From positions 6,055,001-6,119,000 of the forward strand of contig NZ_CP030117.1 in the NCBI RefSeq assembly GCF_001039275.2: DNA of 64,000 nucleotides, written 5' to 3'. The notes under the pieces were generated by a model that saw only the letters and a program-made list of their open reading frames with translations, was not told the DNA's origin and ran no database searches. A program made the translations under genes and the position numbers. This DNA comes from Brevibacillus brevis. Lineage in GTDB: Bacteria > Bacillota > Bacilli > Brevibacillales > Brevibacillaceae. Below are positions 63,286 to 64,000 of the stretch, piece after piece (within the stretch, counting starts at the first letter, position 1; each line of letters starts with the position of its first letter).

Positions 63286-64000
63286 ATGATCTATGCTCAG
63301 CCCGGCCAAGTCGGTTCCAAGGTGACTTTCAAAAATCGTTATGAAAACTACATCGGGGGTAATTGGGTTCCGCCAGTGAAAGGTGAGTATTTCGAAAACG
63401 CATCACCTGTAACAGGCAAGGTCTTTTGCGAGGTAGCCCGTTCGACAGCCGAAGATATTGAACTAGCACTGGACGCTGCCCATGAGGCAAAAGACGCGTG
63501 GGGTCGTACCTCTGTTGCACAGCGCGCCAATATTTTGTTAAAAATCGCGGATCGGATGGAAGCAAATCTGGAGATGCTGGCAAACGCAGAGACGTGGGAG
63601 AACGGCAAGCCTGTTCGTGAAACACTCGCGGCCGACATCCCGCTGGCAATTGACCATTTCCGTTACTTCGCCGGAGCCATCCGCGCTCAAGAAAGTACAC
63701 TCGCTGAAATCGATAACGATACGGTCGCTTACCATTTCCATGAGCCACTCGGTGTCGTTGGTCAAATTATTCCGTGGAACTTCCCGCTCCTCATGGCTAC
63801 ATGGAAGCTGGCTCCAGCCTTGGCTGCGGGAAACTGCGTCGTCCTCAAGCCAGCAGAGCAAACACCTGCATCCATCATGGTGCTGATGGAGCTGATCGGC
63901 GACCTGCTCCCGCCTGGCGTCGTCAACGTTGTAAACGGCTTCGGTCTGGAAGCGGGTAAACCTCTCGCTTCAAGCAACCGCATCGCGAAAATCGCTTTTA
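63286..64000 (+). CDS. Aldehyde dehydrogenase (AcoD/ExaC type), cut by window edge
   Basis: The first 238 codons of an aldehyde dehydrogenase; the C-terminal part with the catalytic cysteine lies beyond the window. It starts [20 protein letters not shown], then [57 protein letters not shown], all typical of the AcoD/ExaC group that oxidises acetaldehyde. The ATG follows GAGGAGGCGCTCGCA. It has its own sigma-54 promoter and is probably controlled by the AcoR-like activator 1 kb away. It could remove acetaldehyde from ethanol, acetoin or ethanolamine use. Confidence 0.92.
   Translation, partial: MIYAQPGQVGSKVTFKNRYENYIGGNWVPPVKGEYFENASPVTGKVFCEVARSTAEDIELALDAAHEAKDAWGRTSVAQRANILLKIADRMEANLEMLANAETWENGKPVRETLAADIPLAIDHFRYFAGAIRAQESTLAEIDNDTVAYHFHEPLGVVGQIIPWNFPLLMATWKLAPALAAGNCVVLKPAEQTPASIMVLMELIGDLLPPGVVNVVNGFGLEAGKPLASSNRIAKIAF

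Noticed and set aside
63329-63983. Several minus-strand frames near the right edge
   Set aside because: They are shadows of the truncated aldehyde dehydrogenase on the plus strand, which has a clear start, ribosome site and family motifs.

Overview
The window looks like chromosome of a spore-forming Firmicute, most likely Brevibacillus or a close relative. This is inferred from Spo0E-like phosphatases, RRNPP-type regulators with small export peptides, strong GGAGG ribosome sites, GTG/TTG starts, cre-like sites and intrinsic terminators with long T runs. No rRNA, tRNA, CRISPR array, intact insertion sequence or prophage was seen. The last gene (aldehyde dehydrogenase) runs off the right edge.

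Layout. 0-4.6 kb: NicX/M29-like aminopeptidase, exported HAD phosphatase behind a leader terminator, and an ECF sigma factor with a DUF4179 partner. 4.7-10.1 kb: an accessory patch with three decaying minus-strand exported or membrane genes, an exported repeat-domain protein bracketed by 36-bp inverted repeats, a dispersed 84-bp repeat, and an exported toxin-33-like protein followed by a tandem DUF4279 protein (possible toxin/immunity pair). 10.3-14.3 kb: two duplicated signalling units, each an HTH-TPR (RRNPP-like) regulator followed by a Spo0E-like phosphatase. One unit has a 40-codon Phr-like peptide gene between them; in the other the equivalent sequence seems fused to the end of the regulator. 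A 202-bp palindromic element follows. 14.8-27.5 kb: a compact ethanolamine-utilisation microcompartment locus on the minus strand (eutL, BMC-H with extension, eutE, eutM, pduL, a flavoprotein-like gene, eutN, eutS, eutP, eutW, eutV, eutA, eutB, eutC, mdh), with two leader terminators carrying ANTAR-type hexaloop hairpins.

27.8-34.9 kb: exported protein with four helical repeats, OmpR-type two-component system, LysR/YeiH pair, sulfatase. 35-42.2 kb: ptsH, ptsI and the mannitol genes mtlA, mtlR, mtlF, mtlD. 42.5-49.2 kb: DEAD-box helicase with an attenuator-like leader, PheC-like solute-binding protein, chemoreceptor behind a c-di-GMP-I riboswitch, and fhs. 49.3-57 kb: a seven-gene catabolic operon (tartrate/malate-type dehydrogenase, ALDH, SDR, TRAP transporter, FAD oxidase) behind a sigma-54-type promoter with upstream TTGCAA repeats. 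57.1-64 kb: inverted-repeat element, DUF6973-like exported protein, third RRNPP regulator with its own peptide gene, AcoR-type sigma-54 activator, XRE/membrane pair, and an ALDH gene with a near-consensus sigma-54 promoter and paired upstream sites.

How the parts fit. The eut locus would import no substrate by itself (no eutH) and has no eutT or eutG here, so it depends on genes elsewhere. The mtl genes with HPr/EI form a full mannitol PTS. The RRNPP units suggest peptide signals that feed into Spo0A phosphorylation through the Spo0E-like proteins; that link is inference.
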